A stretch of DNA of 64,000 nt from positions 62,001 to 126,000 of the forward strand of contig SHZK01000005.1 in NCBI GenBank assembly GCA_009692305.1, in the 5' to 3' direction. The stretch comes from Gammaproteobacteria bacterium. Lineage in GTDB: Bacteria; Pseudomonadota; Gammaproteobacteria; Pseudomonadales; Pseudohongiellaceae. The notes under the pieces are model-generated. The model was given only the letters and a program-made list of their open reading frames with translations, searched no databases and was not told the origin of the DNA. A program made the translations under genes and the position numbers. Positions 16,963 through 25,052 of this stretch are shown here, piece after piece (the first letter of the stretch is position 1; every line of letters begins with the position of its first letter).

Positions 16963-18672
16963 TTATTCTCGCAACGCGAATGTATAGACGACATTACCCG
17001 CTGCAATCGTCACATACTGTTTGCCGTCGACCGCGTAGGTCATTGGCGCCGCGTGCACGCGAGCGCCTAGAGACTTATGCCAGAGTTCCTCGCCAGTGCT
17101 CGCGTCCAACGCGAAGAAGAAGCCATCGGCGCTGCCAGTAAACACCAGGCCACCTGCGGTAGTTGTTATACCGGCGGAGGAGCGCGGCTGAATGGGGAAT
17201 TCCCATACGATATCGGCAGTAACCGGATCGATAGCGCGAATCGAGCTGTGAAACGCATCCATAGGTTGCGTGTAGCGTCCGCCACCGCCGGTGTAGCGTG
17301 CGCCTACTTCAAATTCTTCGTCCCGCTTGAAAAATTCCTGCTCACCGTCGAATGCGGTGACATAAAAATAGCCAGTATCCTGGCTATAGCCCGGTGAATA
17401 CCAGTTGGTACCACCGACGATGGGAGGCGATACGAGGATGCCTTCATAGGTCGGCTCCATACCAGGGACGCGAATTGGCCTGCCGTTCACATCCAGACCC
17501 TCCGCCCAGGTTTGTGTGGCGTAGGGTTTGCCAACCAGAAACTTGCCGGTTTCCCTATCCAGGGTGTAGTAGAACCCATTGCGATTCGCCCACATCATTA
17601 CCTTGCGCTCGCTGCCTTCATAGGTAATGTCCGCGAGAATCGGAATCTGGATCGCGTCGTAATCGTGTACATCGTGGGGTGTGAACTGGAAGTGCCAGGC
17701 CAGTTTGCCGGTGTCACCATCCAGTGCCATCACAGAATCGGAATAGAGGTTGTCGCCGAGACGCACATCTCCATTCCAGTCCGGACCGGGATTGCCAGTG
17801 CCCCAATAGACCAGATTCAGCTCCGGATCATACGAGCCGGTAATCCAGGTGGCAGCACCACCGGTTTTCCAGGAATCGCCCGACCAGGTTTCATTGCCAG
17901 GTTCGCCCGGGCCGGGAATGGTGTAAGTGCGCCACACCAGATCGCCAGTGGCGGGATCATAGGCGTCAATAAAACCGCGAATGCCGAATTCACCACCGGC
18001 GATGCCGGTGACGACAAGATCTTTTACGATTAATGGCGCCTCAGTCTTGCTGTAGCCTTGCTTGTAATCAGCAACTTCCTTGTTCCACAGCAGATTGCCA
18101 GTGCGTGCATCCAGTGCCACCAGGTGGGCATCCAGTGTACTCATGAACAGGGTTTCGCCAAGAATGGCCACACCACGATTGTTACGACCGCAGCAGATGC
18201 GCAGGTCATCAGGTAGTACATGGTCATAGCGCCAGTAGATACCGCCGGTGCGTGCATCCACCGCAACCACGTTACTTGGTGCCTCAGTGATAAACATGAT
18301 GCCATCCACCACGACCGGAACTGTCTCGGCGCGATCGATCACTGGAATCTGGTATGCCCATTGCAATTCCAGTTCACTGACATTGTCCTTGTTAACCTGA
18401 TTCAGTTTGCTGTAACGCTGGCTGTCGAGGGTGCCGGAATACATGAGCCAGTTATCCGGCTCATCACTGGCGTTAACCAGTCGCTCCCAGGTGACCGGCG
18501 AGAAGGCCGGCGTGATTACGGTTTGAAACGGCTCTTCCTGTGCCATCAGCTGGTTGCCAGCAAGCTGGGTTAGAGAACTAACAGCTATAAAACCAAGAGC
18601 TAATACTTTATGAGTTACCACTTTATGAGTTACTACTTTATGAGTTACTACAGTGTTCGTTGAACGTCGCAT
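16963..18672 (-). CDS. PQQ-dependent alcohol dehydrogenase, probably lanthanide type
   Basis: A 569-residue periplasmic quinoprotein of the methanol/ethanol dehydrogenase family. It carries eight-bladed propeller repeats (AVDARTGGIYWR, ALDARTGNLLWN, AYDPATGDLVWR, ALDASTGEELWH). The vicinal disulfide motif ICCGRNNRG matches the PQQ site. Metal ligands map to Glu in GGEFGIRG, Asn in GTGNPGPDWN and the catalytic Asp in HDYDAI. The Asp two residues after the catalytic Asp (D-Y-D) is the feature that marks lanthanide-dependent enzymes. The signal peptide holds three tandem VVTHK units. The start at 18672 has AAGGAG eight bases upstream and lies 2 bp after the cytochrome c gene, its likely electron acceptor. 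Confidence 0.88.
   Translation of the reverse strand: MRRSTNTVVTHKVVTHKVVTHKVLALGFIAVSSLTQLAGNQLMAQEEPFQTVITPAFSPVTWERLVNASDEPDNWLMYSGTLDSQRYSKLNQVNKDNVSELELQWAYQIPVIDRAETVPVVVDGIMFITEAPSNVVAVDARTGGIYWRYDHVLPDDLRICCGRNNRGVAILGETLFMSTLDAHLVALDARTGNLLWNKEVADYKQGYSKTEAPLIVKDLVVTGIAGGEFGIRGFIDAYDPATGDLVWRTYTIPGPGEPGNETWSGDSWKTGGAATWITGSYDPELNLVYWGTGNPGPDWNGDVRLGDNLYSDSVMALDGDTGKLAWHFQFTPHDVHDYDAIQIPILADITYEGSERKVMMWANRNGFYYTLDRETGKFLVGKPYATQTWAEGLDVNGRPIRVPGMEPTYEGILVSPPIVGGTNWYSPGYSQDTGYFYVTAFDGEQEFFKRDEEFEVGARYTGGGGRYTQPMDAFHSSIRAIDPVTADIVWEFPIQPRSSAGITTTAGGLVFTGSADGFFFALDASTGEELWHKSLGARVHAAPMTYAVDGKQYVTIAAGNVVYTFALRE
18607..18651 (-). repeat. Three tandem 15-bp units in the PQQ dehydrogenase signal peptide
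   Basis: Three consecutive 15-base units, differing by one base, encode VVTHK three times near the N-terminus of the PQQ dehydrogenase. Unit length is a multiple of three, so copy-number change would keep the reading frame and only lengthen the n-region of the signal peptide. Confidence 0.9.
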
Positions 18673-18674
18673 TG

Positions 18675-19544
18675 TTAAATCTCCTTGCGCAGCGAGAACA
18701 GATAGGCAACAAGGTCGTCTACTTCGCTGTCGGTAAGTGTCTGGGCAAAACTGGGCATGGTGGAGTCGGTGACTCTTGCGTAGGTCTCGATCTGGTTGGC
18801 AGCGTATGACCAGAGATTCTCATCGGTATCCATGATGCGCACCGAGAAACTGCTTTCATTCATGCGGAAACCTTCGCGCACGGTGCCATCACGCCCGGTG
18901 ATACGCAGACGCCACCAGCGTGGTTCAACATCCTTGGTCGGCGTAATCAAGTCGCTTACCAGTTCTTCCGGGTCGCGGCGATCACCAACGAAGCTCAGGT
19001 CCGAGCCGAGGCGGCCACCTTTGCCACTGATCATATGACAACTGTCACAATCGCCCTTGCCGGTAAATAGTTCCATTCCCGCGACGGCATTGCCGGGTAG
19101 CTGGATATTGGCTGGGTCGGCGCTGAGTGAATTGATATAGGCAACGAGTTGCCAAATCTGAGTATCAGGGAGAGTGGCCGAAACGGGCAACATAGCGGTG
19201 CCAGCAATGCCATTGCGCAGAATATCGAAAATACCAACGTCGGTACTGGCACGATTGAGGCGACCGGTGAGATCTGGTGCTCCGGTTTCATCGTTGCCGG
19301 TGGCATCGAAGCCATGACAGCGCGAGCATTGCCGTTCGAAATAACTGCGGCCCTGGGTTACGTCCAATTCGGTGTTGTAGAGATTACCCCCGTCTTCGGC
19401 GTTGGCTGGTGTTCCGATAAGGGTGCCAATAAGGGTGCCACTAATGAAACCAAAGGGAATCTCGGAAAAACTGCCAGAGAGTACTACTGCAAGTGTTGCT
19501 GAAGCCAGGAGCCACTTCCACCTGGTCGTCGAGTTAAGGCCCAT
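18675..19544 (-). CDS. Dihaem cytochrome c, electron acceptor of PQQ dehydrogenase
   Basis: A 289-residue exported cytochrome with two haem-binding motifs, CSRCH (first domain, about residue 73) and CDSCH (second domain, about residue 167). A long hydrophobic N-terminal signal ends near ANAEDGG. Likely Met ligands are in GTAMLPVS and STMPSFAQ. AAGGAG lies just before the ATG. It is the first gene of the unit, ending 2 bp before the PQQ dehydrogenase start, so it most likely takes electrons from that enzyme and passes them to the oxidase. A 12-base direct duplication (19417-19440) in the signal region produces GTLIGTLIG. Confidence 0.87.
   Translation of the reverse strand: MGLNSTTRWKWLLASATLAVVLSGSFSEIPFGFISGTLIGTLIGTPANAEDGGNLYNTELDVTQGRSYFERQCSRCHGFDATGNDETGAPDLTGRLNRASTDVGIFDILRNGIAGTAMLPVSATLPDTQIWQLVAYINSLSADPANIQLPGNAVAGMELFTGKGDCDSCHMISGKGGRLGSDLSFVGDRRDPEELVSDLITPTKDVEPRWWRLRITGRDGTVREGFRMNESSFSVRIMDTDENLWSYAANQIETYARVTDSTMPSFAQTLTDSEVDDLVAYLFSLRKEI
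19417..19440 (-). repeat. Two tandem 12-bp units in the cytochrome c signal peptide
   Basis: Two exact 12-base copies lie side by side within the signal-peptide part of the cytochrome gene, giving a doubled GTLI. The unit length preserves frame. The neighbouring PQQ dehydrogenase has a comparable in-frame tandem repeat in its own signal peptide. Confidence 0.85.
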
Positions 19545-19811
19545 ACTGACTCCTTTTGTTATTCTTCTGCTGTAGCTGCTGGCAGATATTGCCGGCTGCC
19601 ACAGTGAGTGTGCTGAAGCTGTTTTTGCTGCTGGACGTGCGGGGTTAGTTTAACACCAGACGAGCAGGGCGCAATGGCAGTAGACGCGTGAGTCTGCTTA
19701 TCGCTTGCGGCCATGCTTGGCTCCATGTCAGTCTAAACTATAGCCATACCCATGCTGCGCAGCAGCGAAGTTCAAGAGTTCTATAGCCCTGCTTGGATAT
19801 TGGAGCAATCG

Positions 19812-20258
19812 ATGTCAGTAATAGCCACTTTGCGCACTAATATACGGCGGCGTCCCCTCTGGATGAATGGATTGATGCTGTTCTGCATATTTATGGCAGT
19901 GCTGTATGTGCCCTGGGATTTTTTCTTCAAGCCGGTGGCTGCCGACGAGGAAGTGTGGTTTGGCATACTGCTGACTGGTTGGTGGGCCAAGCTCACGGAG
20001 CCCTTGCACTGGGCTATTTATGCGGCAGGTGTCTGGGGGTTCTGGCAGATGAAATCCTGGATGCACCCCTGGGCACTGGTCTATACCGCGCAAATCGCCA
20101 TCGGCATGTTCGTGTGGAGTAGCACGGATGAGAGAGGTGTTGGTGTCATCGCTGCCAGTGCAGCAGCGTTGCCATTTATTGTGTTGTGTGTATTTCTATG
20201 GCGGGGAAAAAGCCGGTTTGGCGGCATCCCAGGGCAGGGCGAGGAGGTCAATTCATGA
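19812..20258 (+). CDS. Four-helix membrane protein of unknown function
   Basis: A 148-residue hydrophobic protein with about four membrane segments (LMLFCIFMAVLYV, HWAIYAAGVWGFW, LVYTAQIAIGMFVW, ALPFIVLCVFLW). I do not recognise the family. The start at 19812 is chosen because GGAG sits six bases upstream; the in-frame ATG at 19752 adds 20 unlikely residues. Its stop overlaps the start of the following PEP mutase-type gene (ATGA at 20255-20258), so the two are translationally coupled. The 267-base upstream gap separates it from the divergent cytochrome c gene and should hold both promoters. Confidence 0.7.
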   Translation: MSVIATLRTNIRRRPLWMNGLMLFCIFMAVLYVPWDFFFKPVAADEEVWFGILLTGWWAKLTEPLHWAIYAAGVWGFWQMKSWMHPWALVYTAQIAIGMFVWSSTDERGVGVIAASAAALPFIVLCVFLWRGKSRFGGIPGQGEEVNS

Positions 20259-21070
20259 ATACTCAATTGCAACGCTGCATCGCATTCAAGGCGCTGCATA
20301 CCAACAAGGCAGGCTGGATTATTCCCAATCCCTGGGATGTGGGTTCCGCCAAGGTATTGGAAGGACTCGGCTTCAAGGCGCTGGCTACCACTAGTGGTGG
20401 CTATGCGTTTACTTTGGGCAAGGCCGATGGTGCGGTCACCCTGAAAGAGATGTTGCAGCATTGTGCTGCGCTGGTGGCTGGCACGCAATTGCCCATCAAC
20501 GCCGATTTCGAAAACGGCTATGCCGAAGATATCAATGAGATGGTAGCGAATATTACCCGGCTGGCTGCTACCGGCGTATCTGGCATCTCGATCGAGGATT
20601 TCAGTCGCGAGCAGCGCTCGATCTATTCCTTGTCCGAGTCTGTGGAACGCGTGCAGGCCGCGGTCGAGGCAATTGCCGCCACCGGCATACCAATTCTGTT
20701 GACTGCCCGCACGGAAAGTTTGCTGCGTGGTTTCGATGATCTGGATGACATCATAGAACGATTGCAAGTCTATGCAGCGGTTGGCGCCGATGTACTGTAT
20801 GCGCCTGCCATTCGTTCGCTGGATGCACTAAAAACCGTAACGAGTGAGCTGGATTGTCCATTCAATGTATTGGCACCTTTCATTCGCGGCGCCACGGTGC
20901 AGCAACTGGCAGCAGCGGGTGGTACCCGCATCAGTGTGGGTGGGACCCTGACTTATGCATCGGTGGCGCCACTGTTGCAGGCCGGCAAGGAGATGCTGGA
21001 ACACGGCAGCTTCGATTGGGTGGCTAAAGTGGCGAATAGCGTTGAAGTTAAGTCGTTATTGAAATTGTGA
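20255..21070 (+). CDS. Isocitrate lyase/PEP mutase family enzyme
   Basis: A 271-residue TIM-barrel enzyme of the isocitrate lyase/phosphoenolpyruvate mutase superfamily. Features are NPWDVGSAKVL, TTSGGYAF, NADFENGYAED (metal-binding acidic loop), GISIEDF, LTARTESLLRG and LYAPAIRS. It lacks the KKCGH loop of true isocitrate lyase, so it is more likely a carboxyphosphonoenolpyruvate- or oxaloacetate-type hydrolase/lyase. The reaction is not settled. GGAGG eight bases before the ATG at 20255 fixes the start. A hairpin after the stop may end the transcript. Confidence 0.82.
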   Translation: MNTQLQRCIAFKALHTNKAGWIIPNPWDVGSAKVLEGLGFKALATTSGGYAFTLGKADGAVTLKEMLQHCAALVAGTQLPINADFENGYAEDINEMVANITRLAATGVSGISIEDFSREQRSIYSLSESVERVQAAVEAIAATGIPILLTARTESLLRGFDDLDDIIERLQVYAAVGADVLYAPAIRSLDALKTVTSELDCPFNVLAPFIRGATVQQLAAAGGTRISVGGTLTYASVAPLLQAGKEMLEHGSFDWVAKVANSVEVKSLLKL

Positions 21071-21084
21071 TCTGCCGGGCGTGC

Positions 21085-21100
21085 GGCATGCTGCCATGCC
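21085..21100. terminator. Hairpin between convergent genes
   Basis: GGCATG (21085-21090), a four-base loop, then CATGCC (21095-21100), with weaker pairing outside. It lies between the ends of the PEP mutase-type gene (+) and the RRM gene (-), a usual place for a shared terminator. There is no T-run on either side, so intrinsic termination is uncertain. Confidence 0.4.
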
Positions 21101-21109
21101 CGCCAACAC

Positions 21110-21373
21110 CTAACTATTGTCAGTTGGCCCTGGCTTGTCTTCGGCTTTCTTGACGCGTATGCGACTGCCAGCCACTTCCTTGTTGTTAAGTGACTTCATC
21201 GCGGCTTTGGCGTCACCCGCTTTGGGCATTTCTACGAAACCAAAACCTTTGGATGCGCCGGTGCTGCTGTCCATAACCAGATTGCAGTATTGAATCGCGC
21301 CAAATGGAGCGAACAAAGCGTGGAGCTGCGCTTCGGTTGTGTCCCGCGACAAATTTCGAATCAGTAATTTCAT
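21110..21373 (-). CDS. Small RNA-binding protein with one RRM domain
   Basis: An 87-residue protein consisting of a single RNA recognition motif. RNP2 is LLIRNLS at the N-terminus and RNP1 is KGFGFVEM near residue 43, with the expected aromatic residues for base stacking. Proteins of this size are common in marine and cold-adapted gammaproteobacteria, are often cold-induced, and are thought to act as RNA chaperones. The tail is charged and short. It stands alone next to a GGCT-fold gene on the same strand. Confidence 0.9.
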   Translation of the reverse strand: MKLLIRNLSRDTTEAQLHALFAPFGAIQYCNLVMDSSTGASKGFGFVEMPKAGDAKAAMKSLNNKEVAGSRIRVKKAEDKPGPTDNS

Positions 21374-21399
21374 GGTGTACGCCTCAAGCGTGTACTACT

Positions 21400-21759
21400 T
21401 CAATTGTGTGCCACGCTATCACAGTGCAGACTGTGATGGAGTGAATAGATATATGCCGTAACGCGCTCACCCGTGGCAACAGTTACTTCGGTTGCGATGC
21501 GCTCGTAGGCTTCACCTTCAAATGCGTCCAGCTGCGGCCAGAGACTGCGCAAGGTCGCAGAGGTGAGAACCATGCCTGCTATGGGCGCACCGCTTGCATG
21601 CAGCACCAGTGCCGGAAAACCCACGCTATGTCCCCACCCATTGGCATCAATAAACCCGGTCACGGTTGCTGGCTGCCAGTTGTCACCAGCGGCAGCCAGC
21701 AGATGGGCATATTGCCCGCCTGGCATCAGGCTGCCATAGGTGAACAGGCGCTCTACCAT
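21400..21759 (-). CDS. Gamma-glutamylcyclotransferase-fold (GGCT/AIG2-like) protein
   Basis: A 119-residue single-domain protein. FTYGSLMPGGQY at the N-terminus is the conserved substrate loop of the family. LDAFEGEAYERI contains the catalytic Glu and the following aromatic/Arg positions. Members cyclise gamma-glutamyl groups to 5-oxoproline or act on gamma-glutamylamines; the substrate is not predictable. The gene begins 8 bp after the stop of the dipeptidyl peptidase III gene and may be co-transcribed with it. Confidence 0.82.
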   Translation of the reverse strand: MVERLFTYGSLMPGGQYAHLLAAAGDNWQPATVTGFIDANGWGHSVGFPALVLHASGAPIAGMVLTSATLRSLWPQLDAFEGEAYERIATEVTVATGERVTAYIYSLHHSLHCDSVAHN

Positions 21760-21767
21760 GATCGAGA

Positions 21768-23915
21768 CTAGTTTTCAGTGGGCAGGAACGAATAGTTCTC
21801 CGCGTATTCCAGCATCTGTGCCATGAAGTCAGACGGCTGTTCCACACGGACATTGCTGACGACGCCATCGACATCATCCGCCACGATACGAGGATTGATA
21901 AAACCGGAATAGGGCGCCGCATCCAGCAGGGCATAACGCTCCAGTACTTCTGCGTGCAGTTCGCGATCCACCTGCGTACCGTAATTCTCAACGAGTGCGC
22001 GCGCCGCCTCAAAATCACCTTCCGAGGTGATGCGCTGAATTTCCTGTAGCAAGCGACCAAAGATTACCCGCAGCTTCTCGTAGTCATTGATGACGAAATA
22101 GGTCTTGCCGTCCCGTTGCACACGTTCAATCACATTCTCAGCCAGGCCTTGTTCATAGGACCACAATGCAACCAGCTGGCGGTTGCGCATATGTGCTTCT
22201 TCCACCAATTCACCTGGTTGCAGGCGATACAGTTGGGTCATGGCGCCGTTGCGAATATAGCCGTCGTATTCGGAAATGCCGACATCCAGCGAATCCATTA
22301 CGCCAGTCTCGATCAGCATCGGGTCCATCACGTAGTACAGAGCGACCAGGTCAGCACGCGCTTCCTCCAGTGTGCTCGCGTATTGGCGCAGGGTTTCGCG
22401 CGGCGTGCCGACACCGGGATTGATGCGGCCGGAGGCATGACCAATGACCTCATGCATGTCGGTGTGCAGATCGCCAGCTTGCTCGGCGTGCGCACGCGAG
22501 CGAATTACTTCGGCTTCGGTGTAAGCAAATTCAGCCAATGCCTGACCCGGTGAAGAGTTATAGGCGCCGACGATATTGGACAGGCTCACTGATTTCGAGC
22601 CGTGATCGGCGCGAATCCAGTTCGCATTCGGCAGGTTGATACCGATAGGCGTAGCCGGAGACGCATCGCCTGATTCCATCACCACAGTGATAACTTTGCC
22701 GTTGATGCCAACTACATTGGGTTTTTTGTGCTCAGCCAGAATCGGAGAGTTGTCTTCAAACCATTGTGCACGTTCGCCGATCGCGCCAATGCGTAAGGTC
22801 GCTACGTCGTCCCGAAATGAAACCACTGATTCAAACGATCCACGCAGGCCCAACGGATCGTTGTAGGTTTCGATGAAGCCATTGATCACATCAACAGCGG
22901 ATTCAACATCTTGCACCCAGGCGATGTTATAGGCGTCGAAGTCGGCGAGATCGCCGCTGCGATAATAGACGACCAACAGTTCCAGTGCGGTCTTCTGTTT
23001 GTCATTCTCGGCAACTGTAATCGCACGCTCTAACCAATACACAATCTGCTCGATTGCGGCCGTATACATGCCCCCGACTTTCCATACCTGTTCAGTGATG
23101 ACGCCGTCTACTTTCACGAGTTTGGAATTGAGACCATGGGAAGGAGGGGTGGGGTTATCGCGATCCACTTTCGCGGCGTAAAAATCCAGCACTTCCTGTT
23201 CGGTAACACCTTCATAGAAGTTCACCGCGGAGGTGACCACTTTGTCGACGCCATCGGCTGTGTTCACTTTCTTCGGCGCCACCGTTGGATCGAACAATAT
23301 GGGCGACAATTCTGCAATCAATTGCGCTACGTCCTGGCCTTCGCGTGTCGGGAAACTGGCAGTGGCAGCGCTGGCATTCACCAATGTGGTGAAGTAGGTC
23401 TGGTCGAAACCGGGCACGTGCTTGAGGTAGGAGTAGTGATGATGAATGCCATTGGAGAACCACACTTGCTTCGCGTACACGATGAGTTGTTCGAATTCAG
23501 CAGTGTTGCGATCACCGGGATAGTGCTTGATGATTTCTTCAAGCGTGCGGCGTACGCGCAAATTATGTTTGTAGTTCTGGTCATACATGATGTCGCGACC
23601 AGACAGTGCTGCCTGTGACAGGTAATAGAGCGACTCTTGTTGCTGGGCAGTTAGCGCGTCAAAGCCTGGCACCTGATAACGCAGGATGCGTTTGTCAGCG
23701 AAGCGATCCGCCTCGTATACAAATTCGGCAACCGGTGTCGCCGCTGTAGCGCTCTCTGTAACTGCGTCGGCATTGCCGAGAGGTGTGGCATTGGCTACAG
23801 CTTCTACAGCAGGGTTGGAAGCCGGCTCACTGCAGGCGGCAATCAAGCCCAGACAAAACATAACAGCGAGGATAGAGAATGAGTTGCGCGGGAAAAGCTT
23901 ACTGATGGTTTTCAT
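21768..23915 (-). CDS. Dipeptidyl peptidase III (M49), lipoprotein
   Basis: A 715-residue zinc peptidase of family M49, removing dipeptides from peptide N-termini. The catalytic HExxGH motif appears as HEVIGHASGR, and the third ligand/EECxAD-like motif as EEARADLVALYY. The N-terminus has a signal with lipobox LIAAC, so it is probably anchored to a membrane on the periplasmic side. The start at 23915 is set by the signal peptide; the in-frame start at 23963 adds 16 residues. A Thr/Ala-rich linker follows the Cys. Length matches the family. Confidence 0.9.
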   Translation of the reverse strand: MKTISKLFPRNSFSILAVMFCLGLIAACSEPASNPAVEAVANATPLGNADAVTESATAATPVAEFVYEADRFADKRILRYQVPGFDALTAQQQESLYYLSQAALSGRDIMYDQNYKHNLRVRRTLEEIIKHYPGDRNTAEFEQLIVYAKQVWFSNGIHHHYSYLKHVPGFDQTYFTTLVNASAATASFPTREGQDVAQLIAELSPILFDPTVAPKKVNTADGVDKVVTSAVNFYEGVTEQEVLDFYAAKVDRDNPTPPSHGLNSKLVKVDGVITEQVWKVGGMYTAAIEQIVYWLERAITVAENDKQKTALELLVVYYRSGDLADFDAYNIAWVQDVESAVDVINGFIETYNDPLGLRGSFESVVSFRDDVATLRIGAIGERAQWFEDNSPILAEHKKPNVVGINGKVITVVMESGDASPATPIGINLPNANWIRADHGSKSVSLSNIVGAYNSSPGQALAEFAYTEAEVIRSRAHAEQAGDLHTDMHEVIGHASGRINPGVGTPRETLRQYASTLEEARADLVALYYVMDPMLIETGVMDSLDVGISEYDGYIRNGAMTQLYRLQPGELVEEAHMRNRQLVALWSYEQGLAENVIERVQRDGKTYFVINDYEKLRVIFGRLLQEIQRITSEGDFEAARALVENYGTQVDRELHAEVLERYALLDAAPYSGFINPRIVADDVDGVVSNVRVEQPSDFMAQMLEYAENYSFLPTEN

Positions 23916-23999
23916 GAAGTTCTCTGTGCATATATTTAAGTAATAGTTGCTCGAAACCAGCACTGGCGTGCTGCCTCAATGTGCGGAAAATGACTGGTG

Positions 24000-24131
24000 T
24001 CAGTCAGTGCGGCGTTCACCGGTTCGGCGTTGCTTGGCGCGGCGATCATTGCCTTGCCAAGTGGTTGAGGTCTGTTTGGCGCGCCTTTCCTTGCGTCTTC
24101 TGCCTTCACCGCGACGTTCTTTAGTAGTCAT
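24000..24131 (-). CDS. Small Arg-rich protein candidate (43 residues)
   Basis: A short frame starting with ATG at 24131 encodes a highly basic 43-residue peptide with repeated ERR/DRR units (KERRGEGRRR, NDRRAKQRR, GERRTD). The repetitive GxDRRxxxRR style is seen in small gammaproteobacterial proteins of unknown role. No strong ribosome site is seen (GGAA eight bases upstream). It lies 84 bases upstream of the DPP III gene on the same strand. Coding status is unproven; nucleic-acid binding would fit the charge. Confidence 0.4.
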   Translation of the reverse strand: MTTKERRGEGRRRKERRAKQTSTTWQGNDRRAKQRRTGERRTD

Positions 24132-24466
24132 TGTGTATTCCAGAGTGATAGCACGCAGTCTGGGACATTATGTCTGAAGCCTGTGCAGTTGCTGATAAAG
24201 TGTCGCTTTTAGTCTGGTCCAATTTAACCGGGCCGGAACACTTGGGGCGTATCTTAATCAATTTTGCAGCCAGTAAACAGCCCTCTAATACACTGATTTA
24301 AAAGATAATATCCAGTGCATCTGAAAATCTCCTTAATTCCTGCCAAGAATGACCAGCAAGGCCAAGCAGTTATTACTACGCTCTATCTCGAGCCGGTGCA
24401 TCGCGCTAGAATCACGCCAGTTTACGCGTAACGCACCCCCCTGTTTCCCTAACCCTGAGGTTTACC

Positions 24467-24973
24467 ATGACTTTATCGATGTACTCTTGTTCCGTGCCGG
24501 TATTTGTTCGCTCACTCAACAATTTGTCAGCCATCCTTGAAAAAGCAGCGCGTTATGTGACTGACTCGGAACTGGATGAGTCTGTGTTGGTAACGGCGCG
24601 CTTGTATCCAAACATGTTTGCGCTGGCGCGTCAGGTGCAGATCGCCTGTGATGTGTCCAAGGGTGCGGGTGCGCGTCTCTCGGGAGTAGAGGCGCCAAAA
24701 TACGAAGACAAGGAAACGACGTTTGACCAATTGCAAACACGCATAAAAAATACCATTACGTATTTACAATCGCTGCCGGAAGGCAAGATCAATGGCACCG
24801 AAGAAAAACTGATCGTGATGCAAGCCGGGCCCAATGAATTCAAATTCAAAGGCTCTGACTATCTGAACAACTGGGCTCTGCCAAATCTGTATTTCCACGT
24901 GACAACGACTTACAACATTCTGCGTCACAACGGTCTGGCTATTGGCAAGATGGATTTCCTCGGCCCGCAATAA
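24467..24973 (+). CDS. DUF1993 family protein
   Basis: A 168-residue soluble helical protein matching the DUF1993 pattern: LARQVQIACDVSKGAGARLSG, the EDKETTFDQLQTRI segment, FKGSDYLNNWALPNLYFHVTTTYNILRHNG and a conserved KMDFLG end. The family is distantly like the DinB four-helix bundle; its function is unknown. GAGG lies before the ATG at 24467. The preceding intergenic stretch (24132-24466) shows no other gene; it ends in an AT-rich region that could hold the promoter. Confidence 0.85.
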   Translation: MTLSMYSCSVPVFVRSLNNLSAILEKAARYVTDSELDESVLVTARLYPNMFALARQVQIACDVSKGAGARLSGVEAPKYEDKETTFDQLQTRIKNTITYLQSLPEGKINGTEEKLIVMQAGPNEFKFKGSDYLNNWALPNLYFHVTTTYNILRHNGLAIGKMDFLGPQ

Positions 24974-24982
24974 GCGGCAGGA

Positions 24983-25010
24983 CAGGGCGCCGACAAGTTT
25001 CGGTGCCCTG
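24983..25010. terminator. Strong hairpin between convergent genes
   Basis: An 11-bp inverted repeat (24983-24993 with 25000-25010, one G-T pair) with a six-base loop lies between the stop of the DUF1993 gene and the convergent HD-GYP gene. The stem is GC-rich and could act in both directions, though no T-run follows. Confidence 0.5.
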
Positions 25011-25052
25011 CATTCCTATGACAGCGATGTCCTGCGCAAGGGGTGGCGAAGC

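Noticed and set aside
18607..18651. Short regular repeats as a CRISPR array
   Set aside because: Units are 15 bp, contiguous without spacers, and lie inside a coding sequence.
20081..20767. 228-codon frame antisense to the PEP mutase-type gene
   Set aside because: Shadow frame; the plus-strand gene has clear family motifs and a ribosome site.
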